Shown here piece after piece: positions 13,901-28,800 of a stretch of DNA of 64,000 nucleotides. Numbering within the stretch: the stretch's first letter is position 1; each line of letters opens with the position of its first letter. This stretch comes from Dirofilaria immitis (Eukaryota > Nematoda > Chromadorea > Rhabditida > Onchocercidae), in contig JAKNDB010000070.1 in assembly GCA_024305405.1 (NCBI GenBank), forward strand, positions 1,062,001-1,126,000, in the 5' to 3' direction. The notes below the pieces were generated by a model, which saw only the letters and a list, made by a program, of their open reading frames with translations, ran no database searches and was not told where the DNA came from. Made by a program: the position numbers and the translations under genes.

Positions 13901-16900
13901 ATATATAAGTATTAAATTATTGAAAAATATAAGTACATATATATATAAGTATAAAATTATTGAAAAATATAAGTACATATATATATAAGTATAAAATTAT
14001 TGAAAAATATAAGTACATATATATATAAGTATAAAATTATTGAAAAATATAAGTACATATATATATATATATATAAGTATTAAATATATAAGTGTTAAAT
14101 TACTAAAAAAATAAGTACATAAGTATTAAATTATTGAAAAATATAAATAATATATATATATATAAATATTAAATATATAAGTATAAAATTATTGAAAAAT
14201 ATAAGTACATATATATATATATATATAAGTATTAAATTATTCAAAAACAATATGTATATAAGTATTAAAATATTAAAAATAAAAATATATATATAAATAA
14301 TGAATTTTTGTAAAATATAAGTATATATATATATAAAATTATTGAAAAATATAACTGCATATATAAGTGTTAGGTTACTGAAAAATATAAGTATATATAT
14401 ATAAGTATTAAGTTACCGAAAAATAATATACATATAAGTATAAAATTATTAAAAATATAAGTATATATATTGAATTGTTGTAAAATATAAGTATATTGTA
14501 AAATATAAGTATATATATATATCAAATTACTAAAAAAATATAAATGTATGTATAAGTATTAAAGTACTGAAAAAATAAATACCATATATAAGTATTAAAT
14601 TATTGAAAAAATGGATATATATATATATTAAATTATCGAAGAAAATAAGTATATACATATATATATTTATTGAAAAATATAAGTATATATATAAGTATTG
14701 AAAAAAAAGAAAACATGAATGATTATAGAAATGCAATATGCAAAAATTAAATAAAATAATTCATTTTAGTAAAATTTTATTTTTACTATAAAAATTATTC
14801 AATTAAATGAAAATAAAAAAACAAAAATATTTTGATTAATTTTCTTTCTTAAATATTAATATTTTCGTTTTTTTTTTTTACGAGAAGATTTGACTTATTT
14901 TGCAATTATTAATTAAATAATTTTGGATTAAAATTATAATTTAAAGGAAAAAAAGAAATCATTCTGAGAATATAAAAACAAATTTGAATAGCATAATTGG
15001 AAAGAAATTATTTTAAATTGAAATAAATTTTAGAAAATTTAGGAATAATATTAAATATAATTTGTTTCTATAAAATTATATAATAATCTATTGGAAAATA
15101 AAAAAGTAATTTCATTGAATTTCTTTTAAATATACAAAATCTTTTCTTTTTTTTCTTTTGTTAAAAAAAATTTTTTTGATTTAATTCGTAATGAATCAGT
15201 GAATAATTGATAATTTTAGTAAAATTGTAGTAAAAGAAAATATTTTTTGAAAATATTTGAAAGATAAAATTTGAATAATTTAAAATTATAAATTATATAG
15301 CATTTCTTTCTTATTAAAACAAATTTTAAAAGCTTCCACTTTTTTTTTCTAAATTGATAGCATCTTTTATCATAGTACTTGTAACATTATCATCTAAAAA
15401 AAATATTTCTTATCATTATCATCGAGTAGAAAGACTTTTTTCCTTTATCATTAGCTAATACGGTGATATATTTCGTCGTTTTTTTCATTTTATCATATAA
15501 TTATCATCAAATAATAATATAAAATTTTTGGCTAGAAAGAAATAAGCAAACGAAAATTTTATCAAATCAATTAATTAAAAATATATCATATCATTATCAT
15601 CGAGTAGAAAGATTTTTTCTTTTATCACTAGCATCCAATATGAAGATAAATTTCTTCGTTTGCTTTCATTTTATCATATAATTATAATTAAATAATAATA
15701 TAAAATTTCAATCTCTTTGCATATTACTATAGGATGCAAATAAATTCTTATCATAAAAAATTTAAAAATATTTCAAACTATAATTTCATATTTATCTATT
15801 ATTCTTTCCTTCTTTATTATGATATTTATTCGTAACCAGGCTTTTTTTGCCTATTTTATATTTGTTAAATTTAAAATGGATAACTTAATCTTTATCATAC
15901 AACATATATATTTATCATACGATATATACAACTAATACAATGATATTTCTAATATACAATGATAATTGATATGAATGAAATTTGATAATGCATTTTTCGT
16001 TTTTCCTTTCCTCTCTTTTTCTTGAAAAATTTGACATTTCATTTTCTTCTTTTTGATTCATTTTTTGATATTTATAAATTCAGAAAAAGAAAAAACTAAA
16101 ATGAAAAAATTTTTACAAAAAATTCTTTTTCAACAAAAAAAAAAGAAAAACTTCGAAATAATTTTGAAAAAAAAAAACGATCAATCAATCAATCAATATT
16201 TGTTAGTAAATATATGAAGAAAATATATAGAAATTTTATTTATCCTTTTCTTTTATTTACATTTTTATTAATTTGTTAAATATGAAAAAGAAAAATTTTA
16301 AACATTTGAAAATTAGGCAAACTAATAATTAATATGCTATAAATATATTTCACATCTTACGTGTATTACGTGTTTTTTCTTTTTCACGTACGTTATGCAT
16401 ATATTCATCAATTCTACGTTATCTATATTACGTGTTTTTTCTTTTTCACGTACGTTATGCATATATTTATCAATTCTGCGTTATCTATATTACGCGTTTT
16501 TTTCACTTACGTTATGCATATATTTATCAATTCTGCGTTATCTATATTACGTGTTTTTTTTCATTTTTCACTTACGTTGTGCACATATTTATCAATTCTG
16601 CGTTATCTATATTACGTGTTTTTTTCATTTTCACTTACGCTGTGCATATATTTATCAATTCTGCGTTATCTATATTACGTGTTTTTTTCACTTACGTTAT
16701 GCATATTACGTGTTTTTTTCGTTTTTCACTTACGTTATGCATATATTTATCAATTCTGTTTACAGGGTTCAAATCATAAATTAATATGAAAATAATCAAT
16801 ATTTATTTTATGTTTATGTTTATCAAATGTACAGAAGAAAAAAAAAAAAAAAGAAAAATGAAAATGAAAACCTGTTGGTCGGCAGCTAAACGATCCAATT

Positions 16901-19900
16901 CTTTACGGGCAAGCGTAACTTTCGTAAATTTAGCTTCCATTATGGAAAGTTTTTCACTCATCGTTTGTAACCATTTTCGCAATTCTACTATTGCCGTTGG
17001 TTCACCACCGTCATCTAAAAATATCGAACAATGATGAATAGTAAAATTGATGGGAATTTTTTTTTTTGCAAATAAATTATGCTTAATCGATTTGTCCTTC
17101 AAATATCAAATTATCCTCATATTTCATTTTTTATTTTTTATTTTTTTTTAGCCATTCCGAGATTATAATTTTGAACTTTTATCGATAGAAAATGATGATA
17201 AGTAAGTGTATGATTGATAGGAAATTATCGGAAAAGATATTTCATACATAAATTGATTTATATTTTAACTTCAAATTTATGCTTATATTTCGTTTATTTT
17301 TTTTCTCTCAGATATTCTTAAATCAGGATTATGATTTTTCATCGAGTATCATAAAAATAAGATTCTGCGCCGCATTAATTTCTATCAATGAATTATCATT
17401 TTACAAGTATTATCGCTGATATATCAGAGAATATTTTCGTATTCATTAAATGGAAAAAGCGAGAGAACTAATGATTGCTTTAAATTTGACCTATGATATA
17501 TTATAATCTGACCTTTGTTAGCATTTTCTACCGATGATAGCCGACTCAATTTCAGATGTTCCATTGCACGGTTGATCGTACTTAATCTAAAATTCATACC
17601 ATTTTAGTATTTTATTAAATTTTCAGTATTTTTATTTATGATTTAAAAATTAAAAATAGTTTATCAAAATTTGAAAGATAAAAATTAAAATTTCTTTTCG
17701 TAAAACAAAAAATAAAAATATAAATTTTTATATTACTAATAAATAAATAAATAAATAAACGATTAATAATTTGATAAATTTTGAATTTAATTTTAATTTT
17801 TGTTCTTTGGAAAAATGACATATTTATTTATTTAAATATTTTTTCAACAAATTAAATTTTTCAAAAAAAAATTATAAAATTTTGCACAATTTGCAGCATT
17901 TTCATATAAACGTTTTTTTTGCTTAAAAACTTATCAAACATTATCAAATTAACAACTTATCAAAGTGGAATCTCTAAAGCTAAAATCACTTAACTTATCA
18001 AAGATTGTTAATGTCAATAGAATAAACGCTTAATGTTAGTAGAATTTATTTCTCTGGAAAAAAAGAAAAAAATTCATTTTCTTGAGATGAATTAAAATGA
18101 CTTTTTTTCTTTTTATCCATTAATCCATTTCAAATTTTTAACAAATAATATATAAAACCTGGAAGATTCGATGTATAATACTTTTAATTTTCGATACTTA
18201 ATACTTCACAAAATCATCGCATTTAGTTTTATAATTCGTCACATTTCAGGTCATAATTTGAAATTACAATTTCAAAAACTTTTTGTATTATATTTTGCAA
18301 CATTTCTTACCCAAATGATAAATATAATTTTTATTTTTTCCAAAATTTTTCAATGTATGACAAATTATCCTTCCGTATTATTCGCTCTTTTTTAATTCTG
18401 AACTATTACTATCGTATTTTTAGATTTTTAGATGAAGAAAAAGGATGATAACTTAAAATGCTACGATACTTTAGAAGAGGATAATAACTTAAAATGCTAC
18501 GGTATTTCAGGAAAGGATAACTTAAAGTAATACGATACTTTCAGAAAGGATAACTTAAATACTACGACACTTTAGAAGAGGATAATAATATAAAATACTA
18601 CGATACTTCAGAAAAGGATAACTTAAAATATTACGATACTTTCGAAAAGGATAACTTAAATACTACGATACCTTAAAATACTACGATACTTTAGAAAAGG
18701 ACAGTAACTTAAAATTCTAGATACTTCAGAAATGAACAGAACTTAAAATACTATGGTAGTTCAGGAAAGAATAATAATTCAAAATACTATGATACTTCAG
18801 AAAAGATAATAACTTAAAATACTACGGTATATCATTCGTTTTTGTACATCATACAATGTCGATTCTTGATAAACAGATTAACTTTTGCACTTATCATATC
18901 CAGGTTAATGATAAAAATTCGTTTTTTTTGTATAACTCAAAATGGCAATTTCGGATGAATAAGTTTAAAAACTTTGGAATATTTATAACAAATTAAAAGT
19001 TTAAAATTTGGTTAAAAAAAGAAAATTTTTTTCCAAAAACTTCATTTCTCAAGATATAAAAACAAACAAAAAAAAAAAAGATAGAAAAGGAAATTAAATC
19101 AATTTTACTTACTTAGAAGTAACCAAATTTGTTAATTGTGGAAGGGCATCCGATAGTGCAGTACCCTGTTCGATAATTTCCATTCGGCGATGTAAAATAT
19201 CGCTTTCGTTGATTACCTGTAAAAGTGTAATCAATTATTTGCTTAGTTGCATTTTTCATAAAATGTAAACTTCAATCTTACTTTTTAATGTATGTATACA
19301 TGTATGTATGTATGTGTATGTATGTATGTATGTATGTTGTAATAGCTTCCTGATAATAATAAAATGATTTATTGCATGTATGTATGTATGTATGTATGTA
19401 TGTATGTTGTAATAGTTTCGTGATAATTAATAAAATGATTTATCATCTAGTGATAATTAATCAAATATAAAATACATAACTTATCTTTCAATTTTATAAA
19501 TTAGAAAATTTGCAAAACAAAAATAAAATTAAGTGTTAAAAATGAAATAAACAATAAAATATAATAAACAAATTTTAATAATTTTGGAAATACAAATTCA
19601 AATTATTAGTTTAATTAAACTAAATTAATAAATTGATAGAAATGGATAAAATTTGACCAAAATTCTTTAGATGATAAAGATGGATTAAAATTAAATTTTA
19701 TGATATATGATATTCTAGGATTGAAATAATATTATAATTTAAAGGTAGTAATGAGAATACTATAGATCAACAAAGAGATACTGAATATAATCAAAGTATT
19801 AGTAATTTTAGCAATGATATAAATTTAAAATTATTACTTCATATTCTACTATCATTAAACTATATATATATATATAATGAAATTTAATACATACCCACTG

Positions 19901-22854
19901 GTTTAATTATAAATCAAAAAAAAAAGTAATTAATGCAAATTTTTTTGTTTTATAGTTGAAAAATAAAATTTGAATTTTTGATCTCGATATTGTAGAGATT
20001 TAATAGGATATAAGAATGATAAAGTGCGAAATATTAATCATAATAGATATTGATAAAATTTAAAAATATTCTTTTATCATTATCAATCATCATTCATTTA
20101 AAAAAGTACCAAATATCTATCATCATATCAATTATCGATCAAATTCGTTCATCATCAATTGTTCAGAAAAAAATCATAAAAATCATTTTTGTGCTTTAAT
20201 TACAAAAGATAAAAATAAGTATTATTCAAGTTTATTATTATTATTATTCAAATATATAGGAATTTGTTCTTGTGAAAAATAAAATAAAAATAAAAAATTA
20301 ATGAATGCAATAATTTTAAATATGATAGGAAAGAAAAATAAATAAAATTTCATAAGTTATAATTAATCAAAAGTTTCGTTTTTAGATTATTTCAAAGGAT
20401 AAAGTTAATAGCTTAATTAAAGTAATCTAAAATATGAAAAGTAGAAATTTTTCAAAAAAAAGTTCTATATAAATCATATGATTGATTTTATATGATTTAA
20501 AATTTAACATTGAATATTCCGACGGCGATATTTTTAAATTGAATTATTTCAAGATTTAAAGAAGTTTTCATCATTGCTTGTCCTCTGTAAAATTGTCAAA
20601 ACAATTTGCGGAAATTAAATGATGTAAGGTTAAAGTTCAAATACATAAATGATTTTAAAATCATTTTTGATCTCCTGATCTGCTCCTCAATTCTCGAAAA
20701 TAGGATATTACAAATAGCTTTAATTTTAGATTATTTTAAAATAAATAATTTTTAGACAACCAGGCACTATTTTGGATAATAGACTAATTAATACTATTAA
20801 TTAATTAATTATTTTTCCAGACAAGTAATCTATTTGTTTTTTATAATAAAACAAATTGTTTTTTATAATAAAGCAAATTAAATATAGGCGACATTCTAAA
20901 TGATCTAAGTGATAAGTAATCTGATAAAATGATCGAGACAATTTAACACAATACTTAACTGTTATGAAAATGGTTAATGGAGAATGACTATCGTAAATAA
21001 TTTCTAGATTGATGAACATCAATAAATAAAACATAAAAGATACTCACACCTACTACCACTTCAGGCAAATATCTTCACTTCCGGGAAAGAATAATGACAA
21101 TAGTTTGCAGAAAGAATAAAGATGAATTGTCAAACAATAATTTAACTTTATTTACTTTGCTTAATAGATTTTTGTTGCACTTAGAAAGAAGTGCTCATAA
21201 TTTATTCGACAATTTTATTGCTTGTTTGTTAAAGAATTTTAAGAGATCACTAACTAACTTCATGCATTTTCAACCACTCTTTTAGATCTTTTCAAATAAT
21301 TAAAGTCAGAATCTAAGAATGACAATATTTAAGCACCATAACTGGAGACGGTATACTACAGTAAGACTAGTTAGTTGCGAAATGAAAAATGCATTTCAAC
21401 CACACTTTTAGATCTTTTCAAATAATTAAAGTCAGAATCTAAGAATGGCAATATTTAAGTACCATAAATGGAGACGGTATATTACAGTAAGACTAGTTAG
21501 TCAGTTGCGAAATGAAATATGCACTTCCTTTTTGTTGTTGGAATTTTCTCTTTAAAAAAAAGCATCATCATCAATTATCAAAATTGAATGGCTACGATAA
21601 ATTTTGATGAAAATGTGCGAATTTCATTTTGAATTTAAATTTAAAAAAAAAATTACAGACGTTGAATTCGAGGTATGATAAGACTATATGGAAATAATAT
21701 ATATATCTTTTTATATTTGCTTAATTAATCAATTGCGAAATGAAATATTCGTTTTGTTATTTTGATTGAAATTTAAAAAAAATAAAGCATCCTAACCAAT
21801 TAAAAATGTATGAATTATCATATCAATTAAAATTAAAGTGTATGAACTGTCATATCAGATATGATATGATATGTTATTGAAATTAAAGGTCTAAAATAAA
21901 TTTCAGAAAACTGTGTGTGAATTTCATTTTCAAATTTAAATATAAAAGAAAATTTAAATATAATGCAACATATATTTTGCAAGAGAAGAAGAATTGTAGT
22001 TTTATGAATGTTTAAAGTTAAAATTCAATTCTGCAAATTAACAAACAATTTATCAATTCAAGTGTAAAATAAAGGATTAGATCGTATTTGATTTAAATTT
22101 GACTTGAACTATGTCAGTAATAAGTAAATGATAAATCAAGCAGATTATTGATAGCAAAACTTTTGATATATAGCTACTTAATAGTTAAGATAAAAATATT
22201 GCATAATGCTTAATATAAATATAATTAAACAAAGCAATAAAATAAAATAGCTGATAATTGATAATGTGAGAAGAAAGTTAGATTAAAATTATCTAATTTG
22301 ATTAAAAGATAAGATTGTGTAATTACGAATAAGCGGAAAATTTTGATAGCAAAAATTTTGCAATAAATTAATCAAATTTCTCTATGCATTATGGAAATAA
22401 ATCAAAATTGAAGGATAAATAAAAAGTTAAAATTAATCAGATGATATGTGAACAAATATAAAAATTAAATAATATTTTTCTTTGCTTATTCATTTCATTT
22501 AATTTTTATATATCTTATTACTAAAAGCTATTTTTGATAAAAAAAAAACTCTTAAGACAAAAAGGTCATTTATTCATTTAATTTTGCTAAAAACAACGAT
22601 GACAAATCGTTGTCCTTCTTCATTCATTTATTACAATTTTTATTAAACAATTTTCTTTTTTAAAAAAAAAAAAAAAAAACAAGATAAACAAGTTTTTCAG
22701 ATAATTTAAAGAAAATTTTAAAATGAATAAAAAAATTTTTACCGATTGATGATCGATAGCATTCAGAATATCATTGTACAATTTACTACATGCTTCACAA
22801 AATAATTCTTGCAATAAAGTGTCATTGTCAATATTGATAATATCAGCTGCTGCT

Positions 22855-22896
<42 letters not shown>

Positions 22897-25800
22897 GCCG
22901 TTGCTGTTGTTGTTATTGCTGTTGTATCGATAGCAGTATCTCGTACGCTTGTTGCAGATGATTGCCATCTTTTTCGTAACTGAAATTTATATATCATATT
23001 TTATAAACAATAACATTTCATATATATTTTACCGTAGTAAATGATAAATAAACAATATATGGATAATAATATTTACTTACGGTAAAAGCTATACTGTAAA
23101 ATTTTCTATAAAAATCATCGAACAAATATTATTAATTTTTTTTTGAAAAATTAAAATGATATTAAATATCTGACATTTAAAAAAAAAAGTTATGAATAAT
23201 TTTTTACAGGCAAAATATTCTAGATATATATATATGTTTATTTAGCTGAATTATTTCGCCTGTACTTTTATTTTATTTGATAAGCACTTGATTGAGTATT
23301 GATAATTCTAACAAAAATTTTTATCATGTTTCCTTCTTTTTTTGTTCTTACATTGATTTTGAAAAATAATAATTTTTGTTAAAAAATATTTGAAACAATC
23401 AAAAAAAAAAATTTGTTAAATTATCTTAACTTGAAATTTATATCAAAAATGATATAAATTAGTTAATTTTGAAATTATAAATTGGAATAGAAAAAGTATA
23501 AATTTATTTAAATAATTTAAACTATTTCACATTTGAAAGATTATGATAAGCAAATAAACAAAATTAAGTTTATATTATAAAATAAAAGTTAATTGAAATA
23601 ATTTGTAATAAATAAACAGATGAATAATTGAATGAAACGAAAAGATTGGAAAGAATAAATTTAATTTTTAGAAAAAATTATGACAATATCTACCAACTAA
23701 TTAGCAAAACTTGTTCGATTACATTTTAGAAATGAATGAAATTAAAATAAAAAGGAAATGAGAATGATTTGAATAGGTCAAATTTATCATTTCGGATAGA
23801 AATGGGAAGAAATTCGCAATAAAATAAGAAAATATTACAATAATAAAGATTATCAGTGACAAATGATTTCGTATTATCTCATTAACTGGTAATAAGCTTA
23901 TACTGAAAAAGGTCAATGAACTAATCTATAAAATGAATTTATAAAAGGTTAATCTAGAATTTCGATATTAAAATTATTCCTAATAAAGATTAATCCCAAA
24001 ATTTCTACTTTTCATTTCAAATGATAATCTCGTGTACGAATACAATACTAAATGATTATTCTCAATTTTCAGTAATACAAATTTCTTTTTAAATTTATCT
24101 CAATAAATTCTCATACTTATGCTTCTTTTAACCCCATTCAAATATTTATGATAATCGAACATCACATATTCGAGAATCATATTCGAGAAAAAAGAAGAAA
24201 GAAAGTTCAAGAAAAAAGAAAACTAGCCTTAATAAGATTTCTTATAATTCAATAATAATAATTAATTTTGCAAGCTTATGATTTTATTTAAAAATACCTG
24301 GTATAATTTTAAAATTCATGGTAGTATTTTTAAATATTTCATTGCATTATATCTTATTACTTATCAATTTCCTTTAGTACTTCTATCATTGTATCTTGAA
24401 AATCATATTTTCGACAAATTATGATACTTTTATTATTGTATCTTGCAAATTATATTCTCGACAAACTATGGTACTTCTATCATTGTATCTTGAAAATTGT
24501 ATCCTCGATAAACTATGGTACTTCTATCATTGTATCTTGAAAATCATATTTCGCGACAAATTATGGTACTTTTATTATTGTATCTTGAAAATCATATTTC
24601 GCGACAAATTATGGTACTTTTATTACTGCGTCCTGAAAACTATATTCTCGATAAACTATAGTAATTCTATCATTGTATCCTGAAAATTATATTCTCGATA
24701 AACTATGGTACTCCTATCACTATAGTTTTCAATTCATTTATAACGATTAGATTTATAAAATTAGCATGAAAAATTATAATCATTAATCAATGAATTATTC
24801 ATATTTCGTTATATTAAAACTTTTGATTAAAAAAATTAAATACTTATTGATCTAACAATTATACTATTAATTTCAAATATTATCAAAAAATATTTTATTG
24901 ATAAGAGGATAGAAATGAAATAAATATGAAAAGTGATTGAAGAAAATAAAAATGAAAAAAAAAAGAAAAGAGTACTTTAATTAATGGTATATGTCGTAAA
25001 AAAGATGAAACTAGTTTTTAACTTTTTTTTTTATTTTTCAATTATTGAAAAATAAAAAATCAATCAAATAAATTTACTTAAAACAATTATTATTATTATT
25101 TCTACTATTATTATTATCAATTTGTGATAATAAATAATCATAAATAATGATCAATTCATTTCTTATAAAATAATTTTCATACTAGCTATATGTATATATT
25201 ACACTCGAATTTCATAAAAATTTTTTCAAAATCATATACCATTATCCGAGAATAATCGATCATTTTATCATTTTTTTTAATGCAAACTTATGAATGAATA
25301 TGGAATAATACGAACGTATTTTTTTTGATAACAAATTATTTCGAGATTAATTTTGATATTTTCAAATTGTCCTAAATGTTAGCTAGTATGAATTTTAAAT
25401 TTTCAAAAATCCATGATCCTTAACAATGTGTAAAATCAATTTCCATCTATTATCATTTTTCAATCAATCATTTGTTAAATAATTATTTTTCCTATTATTT
25501 ATGATTATTGTAAAATAAAAATTTTATTATGTGAAAATTTCTCAGTAACGATTAACAATTCCTGTTATAGCTGCTAATTCATTGTTGACAGGATGTTATC
25601 ATCCTTGTCGGCAATTTCAAAAATTATCAAAAAAAAAAAAATGAAAAATAATTTGACGAAATTTAATGATAACTTAAAGTGACATAGCAAAAAAAAAAAA
25701 ACGAAATTTTACAAAAAAAAAAAGATTCTAACAAAAATTGAAATATTTTAAAGATAATACCTTTCTCATCTAAAGATAATAAATCATTGTTAATAACGTG

Positions 25801-28800
25801 TATTCCATTATACCTGAATTATTTCGCTTGCCTTTAAAAAAAAAAGAAAAGGTAGGAAACTTTGAAATAAGCCATTTCAATAAATCATTTTGCAAAAACG
25901 ATGAATAAATTATTTTTCCTAATAATTTAATCTCATCGAGTTTCATAACAGGTATGCTTATGAAAAATAAAATGAAACATTATATTTGCATTTGCAAAAT
26001 TCCATCATATTTAGAAATACATAATAGATAATCTAAATCTAATATATATATATATCGTATTTCAAGAATGCAAATACGAATATAACGTACTGTATGAATA
26101 AATGGTAATATTTATTGATGAGAATCAAGCACAAATTTGTACGGTATAAAACCACCGTATCCTTAAGGTGTTCGACAATAAAGTTGTTAAACACATTTGA
26201 TAAATAAATAAGTTAACCGTATTTGGTCACTAAAAACCAAATGAGCTGGCCATATACAATATGCAACAGCAACAGATGAAAGATTAACCGTATACGGTAC
26301 AATACCGAGACAAATGGACTGACCGTATACGGTACGCACTATAAATAAATGAATTAATCATATACGATAAATGCATATATTTTTGTATTTTTAGAAAAAA
26401 AGATTGAATAAAATCGAAAATTTATTTCAAATAATTCGTATCTATAAGGATTAAATCAAATTTTTCATCGGCAATTGGCATGGAAAAAGTTTAACATAAA
26501 AATTTAAAAAGCTTAAATCTATAATTGCATAAACAACCAGTAGCAGTATATTTTTAATTTGTTATAACTAATTTTGTTTATTTCATTTCTGTATTTAACA
26601 AAAAAAAATTATTGCTCAGTGATAGAAACAAAGAAAGGAATATTTGATTGAGAACTTTTTAATAACAAATTAAATTTATGAAATTTATCCTTCATGGAAT
26701 TTAGGAAAAAAATTATACGAATGGGGAGATTTTTTATAAAACATTAAAATTATAAATTGAAATAATAACCGATGTTTTGTTTGCTTTACAAAATGTAAAC
26801 ATTTGGAAACTTTCGAAGTGTTGAAATTAAATATTAATTTTTGTGTGAAAAAAAAAATTAGCTGAAATTAGCATAGGGAAGATTACGATAGAAATTATTA
26901 CTATTATTATTGCTTATTTATAACATAAGTGAATAATTTTGATTATTTAAAATTAAACAATCATCTCAATCAAACAACTGATAACTTTTCATTTACCGAA
27001 ATTATTTATATTATTAAAAAATAATTTTAATAAATAGTAGCAATATTTATTAAATATTAAAAACCTTACAGGTGCTCAGAATTATTAATCTGTTTGCTGG
27101 AACCAGAAAGCATAAGATTAAATATTATGTTACTTAAATAGTTATGATTAGGAAGATTGTGATACAAATATTATTATTACTTATTCATAAATTGTAATTA
27201 CTACAGTATCACATTATAATTATTATCATATCATCATATCATTATTGTTTATTTATATAATTATGAATAGGAAGATTATGATACAAATATTATTACTACT
27301 TATTCACAAATTGTATTTGCTATCATATCACATTATAATTACTGTCGCATCATCATATCATTACTGTATTTATCATCGTACCATTACTATTACTGTAATG
27401 TTACAAAATCAATTCATTTCAAAAAAAATATATATATGGAATTGATATATTTGGCAATATTATTATTTGAATTTTGAATGAAATAAGTCATTTTATCCGA
27501 AACCTTATAATTAACGTTCAATTTTCACATATAATTATTAAATGATCGAATATATTATTTATATGACCGAGCAGATGTTTTTTTTTTTTTTTTTTTTTTT
27601 AGGAATACATATTTAGAATTTGAAAAATTCTTTTCCTTTCAATTTAAAAAGCTGAAAATTGATAGGAAATCATTCATTTAAATAAATAGGAAAAAAGACA
27701 TTTACTATTAAATATTTTACAACATTCGATATAGATTTAGCAGATGTTATCTCGAGAGAAGGAATTTTTACATTTTGCTATTTAGCAATCTAAATATCAT
27801 TATAGCTAGGCTAAAAGTCTAAAAATTTTTGCTATTTTTCCAATTCAAATATCATGACTAGGCCAAAATCAAAAATTTATCAATAATTAAAAATGATATG
27901 CTATTATTATTAATTAATACAAAATTTGATGATTAAAATTAGCATTAAACAAAAAAATTCCAACATTATTCCATCAACTACATCATTACTTGCCAAATCT
28001 TTACTTGTCTAATTAAAATGAGCCTACTTTTTTCTTGCCATTTCATCTTATTTTTCACTGAAATAATTAAATTTAATGATATCATTAAAAGAAAAAAAAA
28101 CATTTTAATATTTTCCATTACATTAATATGTTTATCAAAGATTATTCGATCATTTAATAATTTAGGCTTCTAAATTTAAATTTACAGGCCTAAAAAATGA
28201 TTTCTGTCATATGCAAATTTTAGATTTGAAATGTCAATTTAATACAATTAATGATGCATTTTGTTGAATTGAATTTATCGTATAGCTTATTTTATCGAAT
28301 TAAAATTTGCTTTAATGAAGTTTTCCGATAAAATTTATCTTCTTCACTCTAACTATTATCATATATCATATCATCATAACTAAACTTTTCTCTTTCCTCA
28401 TTTTCTCCACTTTACTTTCTTCGATAACTCTCTTATTCTTTGCCTAATTTTAAATTAATTCATATCATGGAAATCTCTAACTATTATCATATTTCATATC
28501 ACCGTAACTAAACCATTCTATTTTCTCATTTTCTCCACTTTACTTTCTTCGATAACTCTCTTATTCATTGCCTAATTTTAAATTAATTCATATCATGGAA
28601 ATCTCTATTATCATATATCATATCACCGTAACTAAACCATTCTATTTTCTCATTTTTCTCCACTTTACTTTCTTCGATAACTCTCTTATTCATTGCCTAA
28701 TTTTAAATTAATTCATATCATGAAAATATTATTAACGAAAGAAACTAATAAAATGATATTTTTAGAAAACAAAAAGTAATTATATATTTTTGCGAAGGAA

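Noticed and set aside
22774..22983. Plus-strand poly-Val ORF
   Set aside because: Antisense shadow of the spectrin-like exon with poly-Thr.
24396..24683. 95-codon plus ORF as a repeat protein
   Set aside because: Period matches the DNA repeat and there is no start context or flanking exon.
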